Origin: Liolophura sinensis
Lineage: Eukaryota > Mollusca > Polyplacophora > Chitonida > Chitonidae
DNA: 64,000 nt
Assembly (NCBI RefSeq): GCF_032854445.1
Contig: NC_088306.1
Span: forward strand, 19,379,764 to 19,443,763
Reading direction: 5' to 3'
Position 1 is the first letter of the stretch. Each line of letters starts with the position of its first letter. Below the pieces are notes generated by a model. That model was not told the DNA's origin and did no database searches. It saw only the letters and a list, made by a program, of their open reading frames with translations. This document shows, piece after piece, positions 54,341-64,000 of the stretch. A program made the translations under genes and the position numbers.

Positions 54341-54949
54341 CAATGTGATTGGTCATTCCATTTGTGATTAATCAAAAAGGAAGAAAGTTGCTTTCATAGC
54401 AATTCGCCATAGAATATATACATTAATGTTCTGTCTACGGCCAAGCAGCCTCTGAAGGACCCCGCTGTGCAAGAAGTACTTGTTGACCTTCAGAGAGAAT
54501 TTGTTATTGTTTCAGCTTACAAAGTTAATAATGACATCTTTATTTACAAGAATTATTATTACTATTATTATCACATTCTTATAGCGGAGCAAAATACATC
54601 TACAACAACACCCGCGACTTCTGTTATTACATACACTCTGGAAGAATAATGCGACAGACAGAAAAGCCTTTCTCAAAGACAGAAACATAAACATACCTTC
54701 CCGTCATACTGATGCAATACAACTTTACTGGATTCCCAATAGCCAGAAATCCCTGTACAACGTTGTACCACCAAAGCTTTCACAACTCTAGTAGCAAAAG
54801 CTCTACAAGAAATAAAACCAGTTTGAAGTAAGGAGTGTTGTGCCATTATAATTAATGGTGTTCACTAAATGGCCCACCGTTGCATTAATGTCAACAGCAA
54901 CAAGGTCTTCTTTAGTTCTGCTTCTTATTACTGTTACTGGTTGTAAGTT

Positions 54950-55232
54950 TCTCCCGGGTTGTTCCCTGTTTACTCCAACTATAATGCTAGGCATCGTCGT
55001 GTAAGTAAAATATTTCTGAGTACGGCGTAATATTTATTTATTTATTTATTTATTTATTTATTTCACTGGTGTTTTACGCCGTACTCAAGAATATTTCACT
55101 TATACAACGGCGGCCAGCATTATGATGGGAGGAAACCGGACAGAACCCGGGAGAAACCCACGACCAACCGCAGCTTGCTGTCAGACCTTCCCAGTTACGT
55201 CCAGAACGGCGTAGAAGATCAATCAAAGAAAT
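54950..55232 (+). mobile_element. Nested pair of family A SINEs
   Basis: An older plus-strand copy (CTCCCGGGTTGTTCCCTG through GAGTACGGCGTA at 55029) resumes at 55206 (ACGGCGTAGAAGATCAATCA). Between them, 55030-55205 is a minus-strand family A copy without its head, beginning in TATTTATTT repeats. The 8-bp ACGGCGTA at 55022-55029 and 55206-55213 is the target duplication. Confidence 0.88.
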
Positions 55233-56460
55233 ATATAATGTCACCATTCATGTGTGTGTTTCATTATTCAGTGAATTCCTGGAAGTCCTCGTCAATAATA
55301 TTTGTGTAAAATTCATACCATTACCATTGATACCATTTACCAACAATGCACTGTTTTTCCATTGGGTACCAATTGCGCACCTCTATTGGCAGACCTATAC
55401 TGTAAATAAATCTTTTTATTATAGTTGTTGATTTAAAAAGTAGTATTTCATGGATACTGTGTCAAATATTGATTTCATTCCTTCGCCTTAAACATACCTA
55501 GCACCTAGCATCTTTCCAACACAACTGAAAACTATTGGCTGCAGCTCTTAGCATACATCCGTCCTCATTTCATACTTCCTTAGTATTTTGGTGGTTTGTG
55601 TTGAATGTTCTTTTGAGATTTAACCTTGCGATTATTGACCCGAACGTCCTTCTTGGTTGACGCTTGGTTTTGACGCCTAAATTCACCAGAACGATTTCTG
55701 CTTTTATTTTCTAAGGCGATTTTTGCGCTGGTGTTTTTTTTTTTTGTTTGTTTGTTTGTTGGCTGTTGATCTCAGCCAACTGTTGGACGGTTTAGCTTCT
55801 ATTTTAGCGATCAGGAGCGCTTTTTGTGCTGTTTTTCACGAATGGTTCATCTGTTTGTTTTCAAGAAAGGGTTTTATTTCGATCTTCAGGAAGAGTACGT
55901 CTTGGTGATTAGGTACTATTCATGTATTGGGAATCCAAGACACGGTTTTCGGTTGGTCTTCAAGCAAGGGTTTTTGGACGATCATCAATAAAAGGTTTTC
56001 TGATGGTTTTCTGGGACGATTTAATTGTTGGTTTTTACGTAAGGTTTCTGTTCTAAACTTCATAAAGTTTTTTGTGAGCCCGGACCTTTTAAGAGCGCTT
56101 TATACAGAGATCTACCGGGAATATATTATGGACTACGGTAGTCTTCAAGACCATTTTTTTTCTCGTCACCAAACACGGGACATGATTTTTGCGGGAGAAA
56201 GAGTGAGTTGATCGTAACCATGGCAAAGGTTTTGGAATTCGGATTAGAGAAAGTGGTTGACTATTCAACCAATCAGTCAGTGAACTTTGTTTTTTTTTTT
56301 TTTTTAAATAATTTGAGCTTTATTTATGACAATTTAGCAAAATTACTCTCAAGAAATAACAACCGAGAGTTAAGGGAGGTAACTCGTGTCAGATCGTGGC
56401 TAGCTGCTGTCGATGAGCATTTGGGGAGACTTTCCGGAATATGATGTAGATGTGTGGTTA
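55233..56460. other. Non-coding stretch with degenerate 25-bp repeats
   Basis: From about 55630 to 56100, phrases such as GGCGATTTTTGCGCTGGTG, GATCAGGAGCGCTTTTTGTG and GATCTTCAGGAAGAG look like eroded units of the 52110-54340 array. No gene recognised. Confidence 0.55.
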
Positions 56461-57200
56461 TAAAAGCTAGGAGGCCTGGCGTCTACAAGCGTATCGATCT
56501 GTTCCGACTGTACATTCAGGAGGTCGGCTCGTGTCACCCTTAATCTCCATCCTCCCTTTACCACCGATCACGATGGAACAAAGCCTCCTATACTCGGGCT
56601 GGCCGGCCCACAAAAGCCCCAACATATGGATTTTGTGCAAACAGGCGGATTTCTCAGGCTTCGTATTAACGCTCGTTTGTCCCGTGGTCATTTTGATCGA
56701 GTCACATCCGGGCTATGTCCATTGCGAAGAAGGGCGACGCCTGGCGGCGAGTCCGGCACGCACAACGCCCGGCGTGCCAATTCCGAACAATCGGTGTCGC
56801 TCCATTCATGTGTGGATGTTTCAATCTGACAGTACATTTGCTCGGAGACTTCTTTGCTGAGGCTAGAACTGGGCCAAAGACAGGTCAATTAACGAAATCA
56901 TGAATATTTAATAGTTCCCGAGCTCCGCGGGCGGACATAGACAACTTTTTACGCTTACGGGCTGTCGGTGTTGGAATGAACAACGATGGTCTCTTCTGTA
57001 TGTTCCTTTTTTCGGTTCCAACTCGACGGACATGTGAGACAGATTGATTGACTGTGGTATTAATTATTCCGCGGCCCCGTTCATATCGTTCAATACATTA
57101 GCTACATATGGGTTTATTGATAAACCGTTTAACCAAAGAACTGATTCATTGAGTTGTGGATTGATATGTCTTTCTTACTGATAACACCTATGTCCAGGGA
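56461..57200. other. CpG-richer block, unidentified
   Basis: Noticeably richer in G+C and CpG than its surroundings, especially 56560-57000. Open frames exist on both strands (56531-56860 plus; 56467-56691 and 56688-56888 minus), but none matches a family I recognise and none has clear splice sites. It may be a promoter-associated or exonic block. Confidence 0.4.
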
Positions 57201-57204
57201 TATT

Positions 57205-57325
57205 ATCGATCTTGAAAGGTTCAGCCTTCTCGGGTTTATTGAATGAGCGGTCCGGCGTTCGTCTTTTACGCTGGACCGCTCATTCATTAAACCCAGGCCT
57301 AAAACTGTCAAGGATAACGCGGAAG
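57205..57325. repeat. Foldback palindrome
   Basis: Inner arms of 26 bp (57232-57257 and 57269-57294) pair with 2 mismatches around an 11-nt loop; key text is TGAATGAGCGGTCC on the left and GGACCGCTCATTCA on the right. Weaker pairing extends outwards (TTATCGATCTTGA against TCAAGGATAA). No coding content. Confidence 0.85.
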
Positions 57326-57330
57326 TTTAA

Positions 57331-57420
57331 TGACGTCATTTCCTTAGCTCGAGATGCCTTATGGGTTTTGAAGGGGTATAAGAAGAACGCAGTGAACACA
57401 GAGGCTGTGTGACAGTCCGG
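57331..57420 (+). promoter_or_regulatory. Candidate core promoter with CRE and TATA
   Basis: TGACGTCA (a perfect CRE palindrome) at 57331-57338, then GGGTATAAGAAG with TATA at 57377, followed by AACGCAGTGAACACAGAGG about 15-30 nt on. The spacing suits a TATA promoter firing rightwards. No coding exon is recognised downstream. Confidence 0.45.
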
Positions 57421-58237
57421 TTTTGTATGAAGAATTTCGGGGCTACGGGTTGGATGTAAAGACGTTCATTTTATTTTGAGATTTCTGTGAAAAGAAGGAT
57501 ATCAAAACTTGAGTTAGAAACCGCATGCATTCAAATACTCAACAAAACATAACTCCACTGTGCTCCCATAAACAAAGTCAAGAATAACTGTGGCACTGTA
57601 TGAAGTGTACACTGTCAACAAATCTTCCAACAAAATTGCCTTGTAGAAATATCTTCAAAACTCTTTAACAAACAAGCCTGAAATATTAGTCTCAGTATTA
57701 GAATTACCAAGTTGAAATCCCATAATCTGTTAATTATTTCTTGGACTTCATTGACAGTTAAACAGTCTGTTATATGAATATTCATGGGTAGCGCTTGTGG
57801 TTTACCAGTGTAGTATTTTTCACCTAGTAGACAAGATTTGAATTGTGGCCTTAATTCTTGTAATGTTTACTTTTGCATTTTACACGTGTTGTTCTGCAAA
57901 GAAGATACTCCAAATAAAATTGCGAAGAAAATAGATGACAGCTTTCGCAATACGCACTAACAATATGTTCCCTAAAGCACATTTTAGAATTCAATACTTT
58001 TCAAACCATTCTTTTGTGAACTACTGTTTCCAAATACATACATTTTAAACATTTTCCGTTTTAAACATTATTTTTCATGTTGTATGTCCCTGATACATCA
58101 TACATGTATTTGTTTATTTATTTGATTGCTGTTTAATGGATAAAAAGTACTACAAAAGGCAAATGACAAACATATGCAAAAAAGAAATTAGAAAAAAAAA
58201 TTCTTCGAGGCATACTTTGTATTTCCTAATAAGTCAG
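57421..58237. other. Non-coding stretch
   Basis: AT-rich unique sequence, with a family A tail scrap at about 58105-58140 (TTATTTATTTGATTGCTG). No exon, RNA gene or array recognised. Confidence 0.5.
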
Positions 58238-58570
58238 CCAGTGAGTGTTTAGGTTTAACGTCGTACTTAACAAGTTTTCAGTCATGTGACGACGAAGGAA
58301 TCCTTAGAGTGCATGTAATATGCCTCCTTGTTATAGGACATATTTCCACCGCTCTTTTATCTAGTGCTGCTTCACTGCGACTCCTTACCGATGGCAAGTA
58401 ATTCGCCCCGCCCGAGCCATTATACTGATATGGGTCAACCAGTCGCCGCACTATTCCCATCACGCTAAACGCCGAGCGAGGAAGTTACAACTTCCTCTTT
58501 TAAGGTCTTAGATGAGACTCGACCCAGGATTGACCCTGGATCTACCGCTCCCGAAGCGGATATTTCTTAA
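58238..58570 (-). mobile_element. SINE family C
   Basis: Reverse-orientation relative of 46143-46500: tail GTCGTACTTAACAAGTTTTC, body CTTACCGATGGCAAGTAATT, GAGGAAGTTACAACTTCC, head GACCCAGGATTGACCCTGG. Around 80% similar by eye; CpG sites account for many differences. Confidence 0.85.
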
Positions 58571-60264
58571 TAACCCCTCTATTTTACGGATATTTCCGTG
58601 AATGGTTGTAAATATTCGGAAATTGTGTCATCGATGAATATAATGGGAACCCGAAACCAGCTTAAAGCCCCCCCCCCCCCCCTCCCCAAGCCTCTGCCCT
58701 CAACAAAGTTACTCTGACAGCTGTCGTCGTTGACGTCGCCACAACACAGTGCCATTAAAAGCCAAGCGTTTCATGTATTATTCATCACCATACCCGAGTA
58801 CTTACTGTAAATCTTTAGAATTTCGACCTCTCAAGCACTTTTTTTTCAGTGGAATTTATGAATACAATTGTTATGAAAATTGTTTGTCTGTTTGTTCGTT
58901 TGTTTGTTTATTCACCGACAGTCAGAATGCAGATGTATAACGTATAACAAGATAATAGTATAATGAATCTTTATGATTATAACAAATATTTATATGACTG
59001 CAAGGCGGGAATAAAGTCCGGATGGACTTGTTCCATATCGTTATAGTTAAATCTGCATACAGTATGAATAATCAGAGAAGAAAAGAATTAGACATGCATA
59101 TATGTACCGATATGACGAGATACAAGGCTGCCTGATGGTGATACGATATAAGGTTAGTTTGTTGCTATAGATCTGATTTCACAATATTCATGAGGTGATC
59201 CTTTAATTTATTTTTAAATAGAGAAAAAGTTGATAGTTTTGAGATAGTGGAGAAGTTTGTGCCATTATCGAGGACCTTTCGAATGGATGGAATGTATCGA
59301 GAGGTTAGTTTTTGCAAATGGCCTATGGAGATTTCGTCTGTGATTTCGTGTCGGATATCAGACTGCATTTTGAAACTGGTGTGAAGCGTTGTTGGAAGGT
59401 GGAAGGGACTATATGTAAACTTATGGACAACCTGGAGGCAAGAGAACGTGTTGAGTTGAAATATATCAAGGATTTTTAATTCATGGAATAAGGGCTGGGT
59501 GTGTGTAAGTCTCTGTGATAAAATGATAATGCGGATTGTCCGTTTTTGCAAAAAAAAAACAAAATATGAAAATGACACCAGAAATGACATATTTGACGAA
59601 GATGCAAGATTTGTAAAACTGTGCATATTATTTCTCTACACCCCTCCCAGAATCTCTTAGTTCTCTCAGAATGTTTCAAAATGTTTTGTTACGGCGTTGG
59701 TTGAAAAGGGAAAAGAATTAGGGTACATGGACACGATGACGGTTAGCTTCACGTGTGTAGCAAACCGAAGAGGCAAGTTACGTACGGACTTTCCACGTCT
59801 TGCATCATAAATAATTTTACCATTACAGCTGTATTATCCTTGCCAGCTTTTTGTGTCGTTGCTATGTTAATATATTTAAAATTCCTAGCAAACGTTCAGT
59901 GATTACTGTATATGTTTTACATATATTGTGTAAATGTTTACCTTTTACAGTAAACATTCCACATTTATAAGATGAACTAATTCAGGTGTGTTTACTTGAA
60001 ATAGTAATCTTTTATACATTGCGATAGTAACAGTCAGTTAACATGTACATTTGCAGGCACGGGTATATCACACTTTCCACTCAAATGGCTGAACGTTCAC
60101 ATTTGGTCACGTAAGACGCTTGTGTATTTAAACTGTGTATTAAATTACTATTTTCCTAAAGCAAACCTACCGCAGCATGAATGAATGAATGAGGACTACA
60201 GATCTATGCTTCACCTCTTTGAGTAAATGTTTCAGTAAAGGTTGACTCATGAGCTGTAAAAGTT
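58571..60264. other. Non-coding stretch
   Basis: C15 run at 58668-58682, otherwise unique AT-rich sequence. A 153-codon minus open frame at 59165-59626 (MHSFTNLASSSNMSFLV...) ends in KLSTFSLFKNKLKDHLM, which resembles the C-terminal tail of LINE reverse-transcriptase ORFs (SxFKxxLKxxL). This might be a decayed LINE end, but evidence is slim. Confidence 0.4.
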
Positions 60265-60515
60265 TATTTTGATGGCACGAAGCGATGGCACGATGGCAGG
60301 AAGCGATGGTACGATGCTAACATCATCGCTTCGTGACATCGCGCCTTCGCATGTTGCCATTGTGTCATCGCAACGTGCCATCGCTTCGTGCAATCGTGCC
60401 ATCGCGTTTTGCCTTGCGTCCTGTCATCGCTTTTTGCCATGCGTCGTGCCATCGCTTCGCATTATCGTGCCATCGTTTCGCATCATCGTGCCATCGCCAT
60501 CATTGCCGGACGATA
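60265..60515. repeat. Self-complementary CATCGTGC-type array
   Basis: Degenerate repeats of GCCATCGCTTCGTGCCATCG type. The first 50 bp are in the opposite sense: GCACGAAGCGATGGCACG at 60275-60292 is the exact reverse complement of 60374-60391. A stable hairpin is possible. Confidence 0.85.
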
Positions 60516-60647
60516 GAAAGATGGTACGATGATGGCCTTATCCGGCGTCCATACTTGACTGTGGGTGCACACCGAGTTGTTGCCGACGGTGATTCGGATA
60601 CTAGGGTGCTTGCCAGTCCTGATATACTCCACAACATGTATTTAGTG

Positions 60648-60915
60648 AAGCGGACTATGGCCGAGTGATTAAGTGGTCTTCCATTCGTTATGACACATAC
60701 TGTGTGGGTTCAAACCCAGACTGAGCGGATATGTGTAAATTTTCGTGCTCTTCAGTTTACCAATTATTTCGTGACGATAGAGTGCACGTTTACGCAGCTT
60801 ACCATTCGTTAGAGACAATTGTCTATCACCAGTATTCTGCACGTATATATGTTCTCCAGAAACGTCACAATGGTGGTTGGTTTCTCCTGGGCACTCCAGA
60901 AGGAAGTGGTAAATT
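60648..60915 (+). mobile_element. tRNA-derived SINE, fourth type (single copy)
   Basis: GGACTATGGCCGAGTGATTA and GTGTGGGTTCAAACCCAGAC resemble tRNA-Ser/Leu D and T arms (GTGGG/CCCAG pairing around TTCAAA). The body ends GGTTTCTCCTGGGCACTCCA. No anticodon stem, so not a functional tRNA. Only one copy is seen here. Confidence 0.55.
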
Positions 60916-62269
60916 TTTGAGTAGGAAGTAAATAAATATAGATCAAAAGGGCCTGTAGAGCTCTCCCATAGAAGGATTTATAGGCCCTCGGGGCTAGGGG
61001 CGGTATATCTATCGTGTTGAATTAGATCGCCACGTTAGATATATGAACAGTTGTTACCAAAGAGCAACTGAGATACATATTTTGTTATCGACAACTTATG
61101 TTCTAGCATAATACATGATTTGAATACTAATTTCACTTAGTCGGTTCAAACATACCTTGCGTCTTTCCAACATCATTGACTGTTGACTGCTTCTCTTTGC
61201 ATGATTCCGTCCTATTTTCGTACTTCGTATACTTTCTTAGGTCTTTGGTGGTTTGTTATACATCGTTTTGGGAATTGACTTCTGGTCTTCTGACCTCTCG
61301 CTTTCTCAACCATTTGTACTTTTGTAGCCGATTCTACAATGAAGTTTTTAAAACGTCAATATAACACGCAGTCTATGACTCCATAAACTGAAATTGTTGT
61401 ACACGTGTCAACATAACACTTTCCACGTGGTCGCAATCTTGTATAGTTAAAAAATATTTGTTTTATTCACTATTTATATTTTGACTTGTCAAAAAAATGG
61501 CATCGTGGAATCGGCCCCTGTGGTGGACACTGTCTGTTTATTTAAATGATCAGCAATGAAATAAATTAAAAATATTATTAAAAATTAAAATATTTTGTGT
61601 GGTTAAAGTAAACGTTTTGATTTGGTAATCCTGTAGCATTTAGGGATTAAAGCAAAAGAGGAGGAAAAACTTCTGGATCTTACAGGTGAACATAGAGATT
61701 TTAGGGAATTTATTTTTATTTATTTGATTGGTGTTTGACGTGTTACTTAAGAATTTTTAAAACCACGGCGTTTTTGAGTTCATATATGGAAGTACATAAC
61801 ATAGTTCACGAAGTGAAGCTCTAGCCGAAAATGATCAGCGAGAGCTGGGTTTGAAATTGCGACCGTAATGGCCAAGAGACGGGCAACTTCCCGGCGTACT
61901 TAGCCCTAAAAAATTTGCGTAACAGTATGAACTAGATCTGCTGCTCTTGTGCTTCGATTTTGGAGAACGGCACTGGCTGCTGAATGGGCTAAAATCGTAA
62001 ATATAAATGATGATTTGAAACCAGCATTAGCTAATACACTTTCAAACACCTCGGGCCTGCATCATAATAAGGTTAGGCCGATTCCATAAAGATGTTTCTG
62101 ACTTAACTAAAAATTCAAATTCTCTTTACGATGCTTAGATATTGGTTCTTGAAGTTGAAATTTGGACACCTTTGTCTTATGATAACATTGATTAGGTGGA
62201 CAAAATTTTAATGTGTTCTTCCAAATAGTAAGCGTTATGGTGGCATTTTCAAATTTTGACTTAAGTCAG
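60916..62269. other. Non-coding stretch
   Basis: Unique AT-rich sequence with a worn family A relic at 61708-61910 (TTTGATTGGTGTTTGACGTG). No gene recognised. Confidence 0.5.
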
Positions 62270-63780
62270 ACAATCGGCCAATGAAATAGTTAGTTAGTTA
62301 GTGGGTCGGTAAGTTAGTAAATTAATGCATCAACTAACCAATTAGTCAAATGATTAGTTAGTCAGGTCAGTCCTTTTTTCAATCAGTCAGTGATTTTATC
62401 CCTCGCCAGGCCCATCAGTTAGTGTCAATCAGCCACTCAGTTAGTCATTCGATCATCCAGCGGGTCAATTTGACAGTCAGTTACTGGTTTAGTCAGACAA
62501 TAAGTCAGTTCGTTTACATGTCAGCTACTGTGATTCTTTAAACTTTCAGCATGATCGCAAGGTGTTTAGGACCAGAATATCCCGAGGATATAGTTCTGTC
62601 TAAACATGCAAATAAAACTATTTTGTACAACCCTTAATTTGGCTCTAAAGACGTGGACTAGTAGCAATGAAAATTGCTCTTTATTTATACGAAAAAGTTG
62701 AAATAATAACAGTCTATCAGTTTAGTTAACCAATCAGATAGCCATTAGATAGTCCAACAATGAGTTGACCAGTCGATTAGCCAATCAGTCAGCAGTTAGT
62801 CAATCAATGAGTTGGTCAGCCAATCAATCAGTTAACCAACAGTTAGTCCATCAATGAGCTTGTCAGTCAATCAATCCGTTAGTCAGCAGTTAATCAGTCA
62901 AAGAGTTGGTCAGCCAATCAGTCTGTCTGTCAATCAATCAGCCTGCCAGCCATCATCGAGTCGGGCAATCAATCAGTCAGCTAGCCATTAGTTAATCTGT
63001 TAGTCGGTCAGTCAATCAGTCAGTCAGCGAGCACTTAGTTTATCAGTTAGTTGTTCGGCCTGCCAATTTGAAAGCAATTAGTCAGTCAGTGAGTTGGTTA
63101 GCCAACCAGTCTGTCAGTCAGCAGGTAGTCAATCAGTGAGTTGGACAGTCAACCGGTGAGTCAACCGGCGGTTAGTTCGTCAGTGCTGGTCAGCCAATCA
63201 ATCAGTCAGTGAGTTGGCCAGCCAACCAGTCTGTCAGTCAGCAGGTAGTCAATCAGTGAGTTGGACAGTCAACCGGTGAGTCAACCGGCGGTTAGTTCAT
63301 CAGTGTTGGTCAGCCAATCAATCAGTCAGTGAGTTGGTCAGCCAATCAGTCAGACAACAATTAGTCTATCAGTGATTTGATCAGGCAATCAGTCAGTCAG
63401 TATTCTATCAATCAGTGAGTTGGTCAGTCTATCACGCAGCCTGTCAGCCAGCCGTTAATCCATCTGTGAGCTGGTGAACCAGTCAGTCAGTAATACATGA
63501 TTCAGTAAGTAGGTCAGCCAATCAGTCAATCAAACAGCAGTTAGTTAATCATGGAGTTGGTCAACCAATCAGTCAGTCAGTCTGCAGTTAGTCACTGAGT
63601 GGGTATGTCAACCAATCAGTCAGTAATCCAGGAGTTAGTCAATTAGTGAGTCGATCAGCCAATCAATCAGTCATCCAGCAGTTAGCCAATCAGTCAATAA
63701 GCCAGCAGTTAGTCAATCAGTCAGTTAGTCAGTCAATCAGCTAATCGATGAGTCAATCAATCAGTCAGCCAGTATTTGGC
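62270..63780. repeat. TCAG/TCAA tetranucleotide-based array, 1.5 kb
   Basis: Nearly all text is built from GTCAGTCAATCAGTCAG-like four-base steps with GAGTTGGTCAGCCAATCA phrases. A 120-bp higher-order unit is duplicated: GCCAACCAGTCTGTCAGTCA starts at 63101 and 63221 and the following ~90 bp match almost exactly. Confidence 0.9.
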
Positions 63781-64000
63781 AAAAACCAAATTTGACAGTT
63801 CACTGGCGCAGACTAAAATTTCATACATTCATGTACTCTTAAGGTATTCGACTGTACACCTATTCTCTTTGCACCGAGTTGATCATGCCATTTGATCAAT
63901 ATCTGAACAGGTATATATGCCACAGCTCGCACGCGAGGCCGGGATTATCTTTAAATATCTGCGACAGTTTTCTATTTGAGCTTTAATGATAGTGGTTCAG

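Noticed and set aside
56467-56888. Possible coding exon in the CpG-richer block
   Set aside because: Several frames are open on both strands, none with family similarity or convincing splice sites.
60650-60725. Possible tRNA-Ser/Leu gene
   Set aside because: D- and T-arm-like segments are present but there is no acceptor-stem pairing or anticodon arm; better explained as a SINE head.

Overview
This is a eukaryotic, AT-rich, repeat-laden window with long introns. The abundant tRNA-derived SINEs, the many TACATGTA palindromes and the divergence of the two genes from vertebrates suggest a lophotrochozoan, most likely a bivalve mollusc. The species cannot be named from the sequence.

Two conserved protein-coding genes lie head to head. 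On the minus strand (26950 down to 10134) is a type I mannose-6-phosphate isomerase (MPI) with eight coding exons and about 429 residues. Its zinc ligands fall almost at the numbering of the human enzyme. On the plus strand (30023 to 47061) is an ENOX1/ENOX2-like ecto-NOX protein: 12 coding exons, all phases consistent, 686 residues, with a Met/Gly-rich N-terminus, an RRM, a coiled coil and the C-terminal HVHPFGA region. About 3 kb separates the two start codons and probably holds both promoters. MPI is cytosolic sugar metabolism and ENOX is proposed surface redox, so no functional link is implied beyond a possible shared promoter region.

Layout: 1-4717 is a 48-bp minisatellite of about 98 units. 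4718-10133 is non-coding with SINEs and a MITE. 10134-26950 is MPI. 26951-30022 is the divergent intergenic region. 30023-48240 is ENOX and its 3' region. 48985-64000 is accessory non-coding DNA: SINEs, a 2.2-kb 25-bp minisatellite, a CpG-richer block with a foldback palindrome plus CRE and TATA motifs, a self-complementary CATCGTGC-type array, and a 1.5-kb TCAG/TCAA-type array.

The most striking observation is that splice junctions themselves have been tandemly amplified, three separate times in these two genes. The ENOX coiled-coil exon has about 16 copies of its 5' splice site. One MPI exon has 8 copies of its 3' splice site. Another MPI exon has 3 copies of its 5' splice site. A fourth decoy (part of MPI exon 3 with an acceptor) lies 3.5 kb downstream of the parent. 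The same local-duplication habit has turned the interiors of two unrelated SINEs into minisatellites. Other notable points are a probable GC-AG intron in MPI with a GT donor 18 nt further on, and two MITE copies that each end 25-32 nt upstream of a splice acceptor, one in each gene.
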